Shown here: piece by piece, positions 1-9,325 of the stretch
Position numbering within the stretch: the stretch's first letter is position 1
Layout: each line of letters begins with the position of its first letter
NCBI GenBank assembly: GCA_022360015.1
Contig: JAKSDQ010000195.1
Span: 1 to 61,805, forward strand
DNA from: Cytophagales bacterium
GTDB taxonomy: Bacteria > Bacteroidota > Bacteroidia > Cytophagales > Cyclobacteriaceae
Direction: 5' to 3'
Length of the DNA stretch: 61,805 nt
Made by a program: the position numbers and the translations under genes
The notes under the pieces: model-generated
Told to the model about the DNA's origin: nothing
Seen by the model: only the letters and a program-made list of their open reading frames with translations
Databases searched by the model: none

Positions 1-821
1 CCATTCATCAAAGGAGCTTTTTGTCCATTGATGCAAACGTCCTTTACTGGCAATTGCAATAATTTAGCTTTCAACTCTCTGGTAAGCTCCTGGTATTCCG
101 CTGTTTCGTCGATAATCTCCAACACCAAATGATCTACATAGGGACGATAGGGTTCCATGATATCATCGGCCAGGCAATAGGCATTATACCGGTTGTGATG
201 ATGAATGCCTAAAGTAGGAAGCAAACCCGACGCCACCAGGCTCCTGGCTATCGTAGCTCGTAATATCGCATACCCATAATTTAATAAATTATTTGGTTCC
301 TCTTCAAATCTACCCCTTTTAAAGCCATCTAATTCATGGGTAAACAAATGCTTCCAATAATATGCAGAGGCCCGGCCTTCCAGATTATCCGGATCACCGG
401 AACGAACCTGTTTTTGCCAGTAGTACATGTTGTCAACGGCGATATCGGCTTTGCCCAGCAAGGCAGCTTGATTACCAATTTTTGCTTTCACTGTCTGTTG
501 CCAGAGCTGCTTTTTTAAAGGCTCCGAAGCATTGATCTGATACTGAAATCTTTCTTGCTGTACAGAATGTCCTTCAAGATTAAGCAGCAAGCCTTGTGGC
601 ATATGATTGCTGCTACAGGTAATGACGGCGGCATTATTCTCGAGTAGTCGCCCCATAAGCGTGTGACTGATGGTTATAGCATAATGGTCCAATACTATTA
701 TACCTATATCCTCTACAGGCACTTTTTTAACTTCATTCTCTTTTGGATAAGCAACAAGTAATTGCTGGTTTTTGGTTGAAAGATGTGCTTCATTACCAAC
801 GTAAATTGTTCTTTTGATCAT
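1..821 (-). CDS. cas1: CRISPR-associated integrase Cas1 (type II-C), cut by left window edge
   Basis: Cas1 is the metal-dependent integrase that, with Cas2, inserts new spacers into the CRISPR array. I translated this frame directly: an ATG at 821 opens 273 codons running off the left edge. Visible Cas1 hallmarks are the catalytic Glu in NLEGRASAYYW (E148), the histidine cluster LGIHHHN (about 205-210) and the acidic ADDIMEPYRP segment (about 218-227). Only the C-terminal tail is missing. The gene follows cas9 on the same strand after a 66-bp gap, the usual cas9-cas1-cas2 order of type II-C loci, so cas2 and the array should lie left of position 1. Family assignment is certain; activity is inferred from intact motifs. 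Confidence 0.95.
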   Translation of the reverse strand, partial: MIKRTIYVGNEAHLSTKNQQLLVAYPKENEVKKVPVEDIGIIVLDHYAITISHTLMGRLLENNAAVITCSSNHMPQGLLLNLEGHSVQQERFQYQINASEPLKKQLWQQTVKAKIGNQAALLGKADIAVDNMYYWQKQVRSGDPDNLEGRASAYYWKHLFTHELDGFKRGRFEEEPNNLLNYGYAILRATIARSLVASGLLPTLGIHHHNRYNAYCLADDIMEPYRPYVDHLVLEIIDETAEYQELTRELKAKLLQLPVKDVCINGQKAPLMN

Positions 822-887
822 GACTTTTGTATTTTCACTGGATCATTTAGACTTAACAAATTTTGAAAACCTGCTTAGTAACCTTAT

Positions 888-3800
888 TCATCTTTTGTCA
901 GATCTAACTATGTTACCCAATCGATCTACCTCTAGCTTCCAGCAGCAACTTTTAATCTGCACTATCCCATCAGTAGTGTTTTGGCTTTTATTATTGGCTC
1001 CCATTTCTTTATCTATAATGGGGCTTGCATAATTACCTGGAACACATTCTAGCTTATTCTGAGTCGTACTTACCATCCTGTAAACTCTTGCGACCTGTTC
1101 TTTTGAAAGATTGCTAAAATCCACTAAATGTGGGTGTTCTGTTTCTTCTTCTGTCGGCACATAGACCAAATCGTAAGGAGAAAGTACGAATAGAAATATT
1201 CCTTCATTCGGCTTAATAAGAATGGAGGTTCTTTCTGCTTTTGGTAAATGAGCTACTTGTTTTTGATGCTCAATGACTTCATTGAGAGGGATAGTTTCAA
1301 AGTTTCTTTTTTGCTTTTCTTCATTCCAATAAACAGCAAAAAAAAGATTAGTCCCCTTGTCCGCCTCCACATATTTATCTTTTTTATTACCTTGGAGACC
1401 AACATTAAATTTGTTCCCTACTTCTGAAAAACGAACTTTGTGTATAGGTTTATGAGGTTTGCCATTGTTTAGGGAAATGATGTTTTTATTAAGTTCTTCC
1501 AGGCCTTCTGTGCTGAACGCCAAATCAAACCTCTCTTTCCCTTTTTCATCAATATAGTTTTCAAGATGCCTTTCGAAGATTTTTTGAATCCCCGCATCGG
1601 TAATACTTTCTAATTGCTTACGTGTTAGGTTTTCCGTTAATTTGACTCGTGTAGCATTTGCCTTGATAATATTATACACTTCAACTTTGTTTATTTTATT
1701 CCCATCTATGATGATTGGTTTTTTATTAAAGTGCTTTTTGACTTTTTTCAAATCATTCCCGTAAATTTTCAAAGTAGCCTTTACTGTCGATCTTATCTTT
1801 TTATCCATGATAAGATCAGGAATTTCCAAGGCGGTGTTGAATGATATCAGCGTTTCCTTTTTTCTCTTGAGATATACTTCCCCAGACACAGTATCTTTAT
1901 GCAACGATTTACGAATAGCCCAATTCTCCCCTCTCCTTTGAGGAATCAGTTTTTTCTTCAATCGTCCCTTTTCTTCTACCCACTGCCAAGTCTTATTGTT
2001 TGTTTTGTTGATCACACGTAGGTTTTGCTTGAAGCTGGTAATAGTTTTTTCGAGTGCATCTTTACACTGCGCTGTAAAACCTGTCCAGGGAAGGTGATAT
2101 TCTCTGGCTATCATTCTTTCTTCCCCTTTGACAAAAATTTTTTCTTGTTTTCGAAGCTTTGAAACCAACCTATAGTTCTTACGCTGTGTATTGATTGAGG
2201 TAATATAATTCACATGATCTTTGGTGGTGCATGCAACCACTAGGGCATCCAATGCATGGTGACGATGGTCAATACGCTTTCTATTGAGACCTTTGGCAAT
2301 AGTATTTGGTACCTGACATCTGAAAGCATTAATTTTTTTGTCCCAATATCCAAAATCCCGACTATTGGTGTGTTCATTCAACCGGCGAAATCTGGGAGCT
2401 ATAACTTCATTCCACTTGTCATTTAACCCCCAATCATTCCTAAGCACAGTCGTGATAGAACCCGTAACCGAAACTATATGTTTTGAAATAGCATCCTGTT
2501 CATCTTCCTCTTTTACAATATTGCTCAAAAGTCCTTTTATAAGCTTGCTGATGTACCTGCTATCGTTAAGTTGCCTTTCAATAAAACCATCTGGGATGTT
2601 CTCACTTAACAACTTCTTTAGCTTCACTCTGTTCTTTTTGAAATATCGGTTGCAGTGGGCTTCATAGCCACTCAATGAATATACTTCAGCCTTTCTTCCT
2701 TCTCCTAATTCTATAATACTACCCTCATTATCTTTTATAAACTCATAAGCTGTCTGATTATCCTTTTCTGAATTCACAGCACTTTCACAAATCACTTTGT
2801 TACTTAAAGAATTATCAAAATATCGTGATTGAGGGATGATATGTTCAATCTCATAGTCTTTGCTAAAGAGTTTGTTAAGCGGTATAATCCGACCGGTATA
2901 AGGTGAAATGTATCCTTGTTCAAGCCACAACTTATACTTGATTATATCCTTGTTAGCAGGAGAGGTATTCTTTCTGATTTTCTCAATATCATCGTCAACT
3001 TTTTCCATACTTTGATAAACACCTTCCTCGTAGATTTTTAAGATTTCTTGGTGACTTGGCGAATAAGGCCGTGCTTCTACGCCTTCATTCATAAGCTCAG
3101 TTAGTAATTGTTTAATTCGCCAATTAGTATTTTCATTTTCGGAAATTCTCTGAGTTATCTGTTTACGTTTTTCAGCTGGGTTCTTCATTTCTCGTCCCAG
3201 TTCTATGTGAATTTCCTGAAAAAAGTCTTTTTCTCCATTTCCATAATATTTCCAAACATCTCTAACTACCCTTAGTGTTTCAGTCACGACTTGTTCTACA
3301 ATGGGATTTCTCAAACTGTGTTGTTTGAAAGTATGGAGGTATTTGTCGATATCCTGAGGAGTTTCCCATTTTAAGGATTCCTTTCCCTCAGAATGCCTAT
3401 CATACACTACATACCCTATCAACCATACCGGTAATCCACTAAAATCTTCTGTAGACTGTAGGTTAATTGTTTTTTCTCTTACCCGATCCCTTATTCTTTC
3501 ATCAAATTCGCCAGTAAGTAATTTATCAATCCGTGCTTTTGTATGAGGGTGAACCCGATCATAGCTCCAATATTTCCCGATTCTCATCAAAGGCACAATC
3601 TTTTTGAGTGCCTTTTCGGAATAATTTCCATATTCGCTTTCAAAAGGAGGGATTTTTTTAAAAGCCTCTACAAATAATGTTTTGTTTAAACCATACTTCT
3701 TCGCATAAGAATTTAAAGCTGCTTCAAATTCATTCTTATCTTTCACAGAATAAATAATGTGCCATAAGTGAAATGTCCTTTCGGGTGTTAAAAAATCTGT

Positions 3801-5447
3801 GGGTTGTATACCATCGACTTTTGAAAGTCTTGTAAGAAATTGAACCCTGGTTTTATTTGCTGGATACTTTTTATCCTCAATGTAATTCCATCGATAGTTG
3901 TCTTTATCTGCTTTATCGATTTTACCGTTTTTTACCAAAAAATCAATGATGTTTTTCTGCTCAACCTCTTTTCTGTCATTTAGAAATTCAAAAACTGCAA
4001 CCAGCTCATCTTCTGTGGGAAACATAATATCGGTAACCGGGATATCTACCTGGATCTTACCATCAATGGCCCCCTCTTTTTGATAAATCCTCAGATTTTG
4101 TATAAACTGCCAAATTCTGAACTCCTGAAATAATGGATGTGATTTTGGAGCTGCTTTCAAGTTAACTTCTTTTTGCTCCCCATTTTCCTGGTAACGTCTT
4201 GTCTCATATTGACAATCAGAAATAGTTGATCTTTTGGTTTTCAAAGGTCTTTGATAGAAAATTATATCCTCCACAATCAAATATGACAAGTCTTTGGTTT
4301 TAATATTATCTTGATGCGCTTCATTTCGAGGATAAAGTTCTTCGATACATTCCATAAAAAGCCTCTGGTCCTGAAATTCAGGATGATACTTAGATTGCTC
4401 TTTCAGGATAGCCTTTAACTCTTCCTTGTAATACTTTCGTTCGATTGTTTTGATTAATCTTCCCCTGATCTTTTGATCAGGCTTTTGAAGAAGGGTATCG
4501 AAGATATATTCTCCAATGTATTTCCCTGACTGCTTAATATCTTTTTCCGTTTTCTTTTTGATGGCACCCCAATCTTTTTCCGAGTCAACGGCTTTAAAGG
4601 TTCGCTTCGTCTCTCCGCTTTTTGCTTTTGAAGTTGTAACAATGAATTCTTTTGTTTTTCCATCCCAGTTTTTAACTTTAGTTATCTGTTTATCATATTT
4701 CCAACCGTTTTCAAAATATACATCAAATAATTTATCTCCCTTTCCTTTAATTGTTTCACCTGAGTCGATGAGTTGATCAACTCTTAATATCTCATAGGTT
4801 TTGATCTTATTATCAGAAGTATCCTCTTCTTCCCCTCTCAATTGATAATATCCCCTTTTTTGATTGAAATTGAGAATCATCCAAGCCAGTTCCTCTTTAT
4901 TTACCGGAGCTGTCAGCGCTTTCTTTCGGAGATAATAGATGGTCCAATCATAGGGTATATTTCTTTCCTCTCCATTCTTTTTCAATCTGAAAAGTTGTGG
5001 TTGTGATTCTTTGAATATGGCTACCATTTCTTCGAATGATTTCTTGAACAAGAATTCATGTTGGAACTTCCCTTTACTTTCATTCCAGATAGGACGATAA
5101 TTTAATTTTGATTCTTGCTCCTTTTTAAACTGTCCTAAATGTTTCTCAAAATCAATTTGGCTTGCATAATGATCCGGTAAAAACTTTATGATGTTTAATA
5201 TTCGATGCAATCTTTCTCTACGCAGATTATGTCTTTGATACAATCTTCGAATTCCTCGATAGTTCGTACGCTCTGCGGTTTGGGAAATGGATTGTCCGGC
5301 ATCAAACTTCCCCAATATGTCTTGAGACATAGGGATTATCCTACTCCCCATACCAAGAATCTTTCCTTCCTTTTTCTCAAAATCCTGTTTAATCAAAGCC
5401 CAACCAATACTATTGGTCCCTAAATCGAGTCCTAAAATTGTTTTCAT
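888..5447 (-). CDS. cas9: Type II-C CRISPR RNA-guided endonuclease Cas9, 1519 aa
   Basis: RNA-guided double-strand DNA endonuclease of a type II CRISPR-Cas system. Catalytic sites are intact: RuvC-I LGLDLGTNSIGWAL (D8), an Arg-rich bridge helix at about 60-85, RuvC-II IHIELGREM (E749), HNH EIEHIIPQ (H869) with N883 in NSLSNKV, and RuvC-III HRHHALDAL (H1064, D1067). At 1519 residues it belongs to the large Cas9 forms found in Bacteroidota. Only cas1 follows on the same strand and no csn2- or cas4-like gene is seen, which fits II-C. Promoters for cas9 and the divergent tracrRNA must share the short gap above 5447. The C-terminal part holds the PAM-reading region; the PAM cannot be read from sequence. 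No frameshift or missing catalytic residue is seen. Confidence 0.97.
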   Translation of the reverse strand: MKTILGLDLGTNSIGWALIKQDFEKKEGKILGMGSRIIPMSQDILGKFDAGQSISQTAERTNYRGIRRLYQRHNLRRERLHRILNIIKFLPDHYASQIDFEKHLGQFKKEQESKLNYRPIWNESKGKFQHEFLFKKSFEEMVAIFKESQPQLFRLKKNGEERNIPYDWTIYYLRKKALTAPVNKEELAWMILNFNQKRGYYQLRGEEEDTSDNKIKTYEILRVDQLIDSGETIKGKGDKLFDVYFENGWKYDKQITKVKNWDGKTKEFIVTTSKAKSGETKRTFKAVDSEKDWGAIKKKTEKDIKQSGKYIGEYIFDTLLQKPDQKIRGRLIKTIERKYYKEELKAILKEQSKYHPEFQDQRLFMECIEELYPRNEAHQDNIKTKDLSYLIVEDIIFYQRPLKTKRSTISDCQYETRRYQENGEQKEVNLKAAPKSHPLFQEFRIWQFIQNLRIYQKEGAIDGKIQVDIPVTDIMFPTEDELVAVFEFLNDRKEVEQKNIIDFLVKNGKIDKADKDNYRWNYIEDKKYPANKTRVQFLTRLSKVDGIQPTDFLTPERTFHLWHIIYSVKDKNEFEAALNSYAKKYGLNKTLFVEAFKKIPPFESEYGNYSEKALKKIVPLMRIGKYWSYDRVHPHTKARIDKLLTGEFDERIRDRVREKTINLQSTEDFSGLPVWLIGYVVYDRHSEGKESLKWETPQDIDKYLHTFKQHSLRNPIVEQVVTETLRVVRDVWKYYGNGEKDFFQEIHIELGREMKNPAEKRKQITQRISENENTNWRIKQLLTELMNEGVEARPYSPSHQEILKIYEEGVYQSMEKVDDDIEKIRKNTSPANKDIIKYKLWLEQGYISPYTGRIIPLNKLFSKDYEIEHIIPQSRYFDNSLSNKVICESAVNSEKDNQTAYEFIKDNEGSIIELGEGRKAEVYSLSGYEAHCNRYFKKNRVKLKKLLSENIPDGFIERQLNDSRYISKLIKGLLSNIVKEEDEQDAISKHIVSVTGSITTVLRNDWGLNDKWNEVIAPRFRRLNEHTNSRDFGYWDKKINAFRCQVPNTIAKGLNRKRIDHRHHALDALVVACTTKDHVNYITSINTQRKNYRLVSKLRKQEKIFVKGEERMIAREYHLPWTGFTAQCKDALEKTITSFKQNLRVINKTNNKTWQWVEEKGRLKKKLIPQRRGENWAIRKSLHKDTVSGEVYLKRKKETLISFNTALEIPDLIMDKKIRSTVKATLKIYGNDLKKVKKHFNKKPIIIDGNKINKVEVYNIIKANATRVKLTENLTRKQLESITDAGIQKIFERHLENYIDEKGKERFDLAFSTEGLEELNKNIISLNNGKPHKPIHKVRFSEVGNKFNVGLQGNKKDKYVEADKGTNLFFAVYWNEEKQKRNFETIPLNEVIEHQKQVAHLPKAERTSILIKPNEGIFLFVLSPYDLVYVPTEEETEHPHLVDFSNLSKEQVARVYRMVSTTQNKLECVPGNYASPIIDKEMGANNKSQNTTDGIVQIKSCCWKLEVDRLGNIVRSDKR

Positions 5448-5485
5448 ACTTATGTAATCTTTTCTTTAAAAAAATAGGCAAATCA

Positions 5486-5597
5486 ATATAATTTGTATTA
5501 ACTTTAGTTTTAACAAATTGAAAGCTAATCACAATAAGGATTATTCCGTTGTGAAAACATTTAAGTTGCCTCGCCTTACAATGCGGGGCATTTTTTA
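5486..5597 (+). ncRNA. Predicted tracrRNA of the type II-C system, divergent from cas9
   Basis: A tracrRNA pairs with CRISPR repeats and is required for crRNA maturation and Cas9 loading. The stretch at about 5490-5533 is the predicted anti-repeat: its complement begins TTGTGATTAGCTTTCAA, resembling the GTTGTGATT-type repeats of Bacteroidota II-C systems. It is followed by a hairpin with stem CACAA/TTGTG enclosing GGA-TTAT-TCC (about 5530-5553), an A/T linker, and a terminator hairpin with a T-run. The order anti-repeat, stem, linker, terminator, just upstream of cas9, is diagnostic by position. The exact 5' end is uncertain. No array lies inside the window, so the repeat is predicted rather than observed. 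Confidence 0.8.
5568..5596 (+). terminator. Intrinsic terminator of the tracrRNA
   Basis: GCCTCGC (5568-5574) pairs with GCGGGGC (5583-5589), with one G-U pair, around the loop CTTACAAT. Six T residues follow at 5591-5596. It doubles as the 3' hairpin of the tracrRNA. Confidence 0.85.
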
Positions 5598-6094
5598 TGA
5601 AATACCGGTAATAAATCTTTGCTAGTCATTATGTGCAATTAGTTACTCATTTCCCTTTAAGGCTTCATTTTAAACAAAATCCAGTTACAAAAGCGGTGTT
5701 TTATGTAAACAGGTGCTTACACAAATAAATGCCCAGTCCTCTAAAAGTGCTATTATAAGAATTTTTAAACCTATAGCTGCCTGATCCAAATAGGTTATGT
5801 ATATAAAGTTAGAAGAATTTTAGAAATCTCAAAAGTTATCACAGGTATTGTGATACAGGGTGTGTAAGTTTTTTATTCGATTGTGAGCAAATATTGTTAA
5901 ATGTGTAAACTTTAAAAAAACCAGATCCTTTAATCAGATGATGATTGTAGGTCAATCAGACTTGCCTCATTTTTCAGCTTCAGTTAGAAACTGAATCCAG
6001 AGAATGGCCATGAGTAGGTAAAAAAATCATTTTGTCTGTAGATGAGCAAGTTTTTTATTAAACATTTTGGGAAAAAAATTAATTAATAAATTTA
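5598..6094. other. Intergenic region, no gene seen
   Basis: About 500 bp of AT-rich sequence between the tracrRNA terminator and the fic promoter copy. All frames are broken by stops and I see no convincing ORF, tRNA or repeat array. The last 100 bp are very AT-rich and precede the duplicated fic promoter segment. Confidence 0.6.
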
Positions 6095-6178
6095 CTTAAT
6101 TAAGATTTTTGGAATTTCCTTAAATAAGCTACACCTTTATTAAACATTTTATGATTAATGAGATGAAAAATTTTAGGG
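6095..6178 (+). repeat. Promoter/start repeat, copy 1 (upstream of and into fic)
   Basis: Gap-free 84-bp direct repeat with 7419-7502, 63 of 84 positions identical by eye. It contains the palindrome CTTAATTAAG, a second box CTTAAATAAG, TTATTAAACATTT and the coding start ATGAAAAATTTTAGGG. The two boxes look like operator half-sites or a promoter region that includes the gene start. Confidence 0.8.
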
Positions 6179-7287
6179 CGGGCAAATATATAAGTCAGGG
6201 AACATACAAAAGTTTTCAACCTGAAAAAATTAACAGGCCGTGGAACATTGAAAATATGGAAATACTTAGCCTTTTGGGTAAAGCCGACAGGCAGCTCGGA
6301 AGGCTTGATATGTATTCGGAGTATATTCCGAATATCGATCTATTCATTAGTATGCATGTTTTTAAAGAGGCAATTCAATCCAGCAAGATAGAAGGCACCA
6401 AAACCAACATAGAAGAGGTATTGCTTGACAAGGAAGATGTGGCACAAGAAAAAAGAAATGATTGGGAAGAAGTGCGAAACTATATCGACGCCCTCAATTC
6501 AGCTATTTTGGCACTGAATAAACTACCATTCTCATCAAGGCTAATTAAACAAACACATAAAATTTTGCTTCGGGGAGTACGAGGTGAACATAAATTACCC
6601 GGTGAATTCAGAAGTAGTCAAAATTGGATTGGAGGGGCTACTATCAGTGATGCAATTTTTATTCCGCCTACCCACACTACCTTGAATGGATATATGAGCG
6701 ATTTGGAAAAATTTGCTCACAATGCCGACAAATACTTTCCGGAATTATTAAAAATTGCACTAATACATTATCAGTTCGAAACGATTCACCCATTTCTTGA
6801 TGGGAACGGACGGGTAGGCAGGCTCATGATAACACTGTTTTTGGTTGAAAGAGGAATACTAAAAAAACCGGTTTTATACCTATCGGATTTCTTTGAAAGA
6901 AATCGATCGCTCTATTATGATAATCTAATGAGAGTAAGGGAAAAAAATGATATTAACCACTGGTACAAATTTTTTCTTGTCGGGATAATCGAAACTGCTA
7001 AAAGCGGCATAAAAACCTTTGATAGTATCATGAAATTACAAAAAGAAACGGACATGAAATTACAGACACTCGGTAGCAGGGCAAATAACGCTCAATTAGT
7101 TTTAGAATATCTGTACCAGCATCCAATGATTGATGCATTAAGAGCAAAGGAATTAACCAAACTCTCTGCTCCCCCTGTATATAGATTATTGGACGAGCTG
7201 GAAAAGCTTGGAATATTAAATGAAATTACCGGAAGCAGCAGGGGGAAAAAATATTTATTCACAGATTATATTCAGCTATTTAAATAA
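6163..7287 (+). CDS. Fic family protein (probable AMPylator) with C-terminal winged helix
   Basis: Fic enzymes usually transfer AMP from ATP onto target proteins. The complete core HPFLDGNGRVGRL (H213 counted from the upstream ATG at 6151) is present. So is the N-terminal inhibitory motif S-x-x-x-E-G (S77-G82, SSKIEG), marking an autoinhibited enzyme with the inhibitory helix ahead of the Fic core. The last ~80 residues look like a winged-helix DNA-binding domain, common in Fic proteins that control their own promoter. I place the start at 6163 because this ATG and the next 16 bases are conserved at the same offset in the second promoter copy (7487), whereas the 6151 ATG is not. No antitoxin-like partner is adjacent. 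The target is unknown. Confidence 0.9.
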   Translation: MKNFRAGKYISQGTYKSFQPEKINRPWNIENMEILSLLGKADRQLGRLDMYSEYIPNIDLFISMHVFKEAIQSSKIEGTKTNIEEVLLDKEDVAQEKRNDWEEVRNYIDALNSAILALNKLPFSSRLIKQTHKILLRGVRGEHKLPGEFRSSQNWIGGATISDAIFIPPTHTTLNGYMSDLEKFAHNADKYFPELLKIALIHYQFETIHPFLDGNGRVGRLMITLFLVERGILKKPVLYLSDFFERNRSLYYDNLMRVREKNDINHWYKFFLVGIIETAKSGIKTFDSIMKLQKETDMKLQTLGSRANNAQLVLEYLYQHPMIDALRAKELTKLSAPPVYRLLDELEKLGILNEITGSSRGKKYLFTDYIQLFK

Positions 7288-7418
7288 TGTCGATTGGCGT
7301 TGGAAGTGCTATCAAAATAAATGGCCGGTGTTAGTGAAAAATTATTTCAATCATGGTTTAGCAAGTTGTTGCAGACCACTATTAAATTTTTTAGAAGAAA
7401 AGTTAACTAACAATTTCT

Positions 7419-7502
7419 CTTAATTAAGTTTTTATCTATTTTCTTAAATAAGCCTTTGCCTTATTAAACATTTGTTATAATGTAAGATGAAAAATTTTAG
7501 GG
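7419..7502 (+). repeat. Promoter/start repeat, copy 2 (downstream of fic)
   Basis: Second copy of the 84-bp segment at 6095-6178, about 75% identical without gaps and including the ATGAAAAATTTTAGGG start. What follows is not a fic gene: the 83-codon frame opened at 7487 has no recognisable homology and runs into the next gene. It is best read as a fossil of a second fic-like gene or a duplicated promoter. Confidence 0.75.
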
Positions 7503-7715
7503 TTGTTAATCTCACGGAAAGGGAGGTAGTATTATGCTGCTTTATTACAATCTACTATCTCCTCAATCAACCTATCCCTGCCTCTTTCAGGCCGGTCGAG
7601 AAATACGTCGTGTTCCCGGTATTTCTGTTATTCGCTTTTGTAACAAAATCATATTCAACATTCAACGCAATAACGGTAATCATCACATCGTTTTTAAATT
7701 TTAAGCAAACGACTC
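7503..7715. other. Intergenic remainder between fic and the barrel gene
   Basis: Together with 7288-7418 this makes about 430 bp without a supported gene, apart from the repeat copy. The frame from 7487 to 7738 is open but has unusual composition and overlaps the next start, so I do not call it a gene. Confidence 0.5.
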
Positions 7716-8387
7716 ATGAAAACCATTACTACAATTAGCATACTTCTTTTATCAACATTAATGGCTTTCGGACAAGAATCAAAATTAAGTTTGGGAGTTG
7801 CCGGCTCCGCTGATTTTTACAATTTTGACTTTAGTACCGTGGAAGGAAACCCCGCTACTTTTGACACCGACCTCAATTACAGCATCGGTGCCTCTGTGCG
7901 GTATCAGCTTGATGACAAGTTTGGGCTGAATCTGAAGGTACTCTACGCAACCAGGGATTTTACCTTAAACCATAATTTCAGATTTATTGAGCCCAATGAC
8001 CCGGTGCTTTCAGAACTGCCGAGAAGCACATCTGCAGAATTATCTTATCTGGATTTACCTATTTCGGTAAACTATGGATTTCTTGAAAAAAGTAACTTTG
8101 ACTTTTTCCTTTCCGCCGGTCTTGCTCCCGGTTTTTTAATAGCTGACGATGAATCCACGACATTTGAAGATGATAGCCAGGAAGATACCGAGCACCTTAC
8201 CTTTGATATTAATTCCTTTCTGATCAGTGGTTTTTTAGGGGCCGGGGTTAAGTATCATCTGTTAGATAAACTGGCTATTGTTCTTGAACCGCAGTACCGG
8301 TACTTTTTCAACCGCGTTAGTGAACAGAATGAGGATGGCACACCGCAACTTTTTTCGGTAGCTTTTGGCGCAGAAATCAAACTTTGA
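7716..8387 (+). CDS. Outer-membrane beta-barrel protein (porin family), 223 aa
   Basis: Small secreted barrel of the type often annotated as porin family/outer membrane beta-barrel protein. It begins with a signal peptide (MKTITTISILLLSTLMAFG, cut near residue 19). The mature part shows alternating amphipathic strands and acidic turns, and it ends EIKL with a hydrophobic-charged pattern common for barrels, although without the canonical terminal Phe. Length fits an 8-10 strand barrel. It stands alone behind the fic promoter copy. No specific ligand can be inferred; the family has structural and adhesive members. Confidence 0.75.
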   Translation: MKTITTISILLLSTLMAFGQESKLSLGVAGSADFYNFDFSTVEGNPATFDTDLNYSIGASVRYQLDDKFGLNLKVLYATRDFTLNHNFRFIEPNDPVLSELPRSTSAELSYLDLPISVNYGFLEKSNFDFFLSAGLAPGFLIADDESTTFEDDSQEDTEHLTFDINSFLISGFLGAGVKYHLLDKLAIVLEPQYRYFFNRVSEQNEDGTPQLFSVAFGAEIKL

Positions 8388-8556
8388 TTTTCCATAATTC
8401 AAAATTCATGGCCACCCGATATCAAAATATCTTTTAACGCCGGCGTTTTACAATTCCTTCCATACTGTTAACGAAGCCCGGGGATAAGCCAATCCGGTTT
8501 TGATGCTGAAACAAGGCGATTCCAACCCATTTTCAAATTTCAAATCTGAAAATGCT

Positions 8557-9318
8557 TCATTTTTTTATCGCCATGGTATTGCCTTCGATTTTAAGGTTAT
8601 TCTGATAAACAATCGCGCGGTATTCGACACCTGAAATACTTACTGATGCATTGGTAATCCCGCCCCCCTTCTTTTTATCAGGATTTTGCGGGTTTTTGAA
8701 TAATTCATCGGCAACGATCAGCTTGTATACTCCCGAAGTGGCATTCACAGGCATAAGGTCTGTAGAAGACCATGGTATATTAAAGTCTTTGTCCAGGCTG
8801 CTTCTTAACGGCCGGTATTCAAAGCCCAATTTTAGCTCGGAAGCCTCACCCGTATCGATTATTTCCATTTCAAAATTCATTTGTCCCGGTGACAAGGCAG
8901 TGGCGGCTGTGGTTTTGAACTGTACGAGATCCATAGCAGGCATGACGTTTTCCAGTTTGACGACCAATGGATTAGGCCATTGATGGTTGTTGTAAATCCT
9001 CTGGGCCCTTACTACAGATATCTTTAAGCCCTCCGGCGTTTGTTCGAAGTATAACGTGGCATCCACTCCCAGGCATATATTCCACCAGGTTGCCGGATTG
9101 TCCCAGCACATTAATTTTAGTGTTTTCAGTGGCTTTGACACTTCTTAAAAGAAAGTCTTTGCGCATACCCCTAACCCAACGGGGGTTTTCGGTAAAAAAC
9201 GCAAATACCGTATTTTGATCTTTCTTTTTGGTAAACCAGATGTTGCCCTCATTGCTAATCACCCAGGGCCTGACATTTTGGATGGCCTCGTTGTTGACAA
9301 AATTCATGACACCCGGTT
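8557..9318 (-). pseudogene. GH29 alpha-L-fucosidase remnant (C-terminal part, frameshifted)
   Basis: Two overlapping minus-strand frames together read as the end of a GH29 alpha-L-fucosidase. The first (about 9318 to 9070) holds NNEAIQNVRPW and VLGQSGNLVEYMPG. The second (about 9070 to 8557) continues VDATLYFEQTPEGL and RAQRIYNNHQWPNP, motifs typical of fucosidase C-terminal beta-sandwich domains. The switch needs removal of one base at the CCC run at 9068-9070, a single-nucleotide frameshift. The catalytic barrel is absent: homology begins abruptly near 9318, next to an unrelated truncated gene in the opposite direction. It is therefore non-functional. Confidence 0.82.
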
Positions 9319-9325
9319 TCCGGTC

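Noticed and set aside
1-5450. Several plus-strand frames (e.g. 336-518, 814-1032, 2338-2667, 3898-4083, 4516-4776, 5205-5423)
   Set aside because: They are antisense shadows of the cas1 and cas9 coding sequences and have no features of their own.
7487-7738. 83-codon frame starting at the second promoter copy
   Set aside because: Only the first few codons are explained by the repeat; the rest has no recognisable domain and runs into the next gene.
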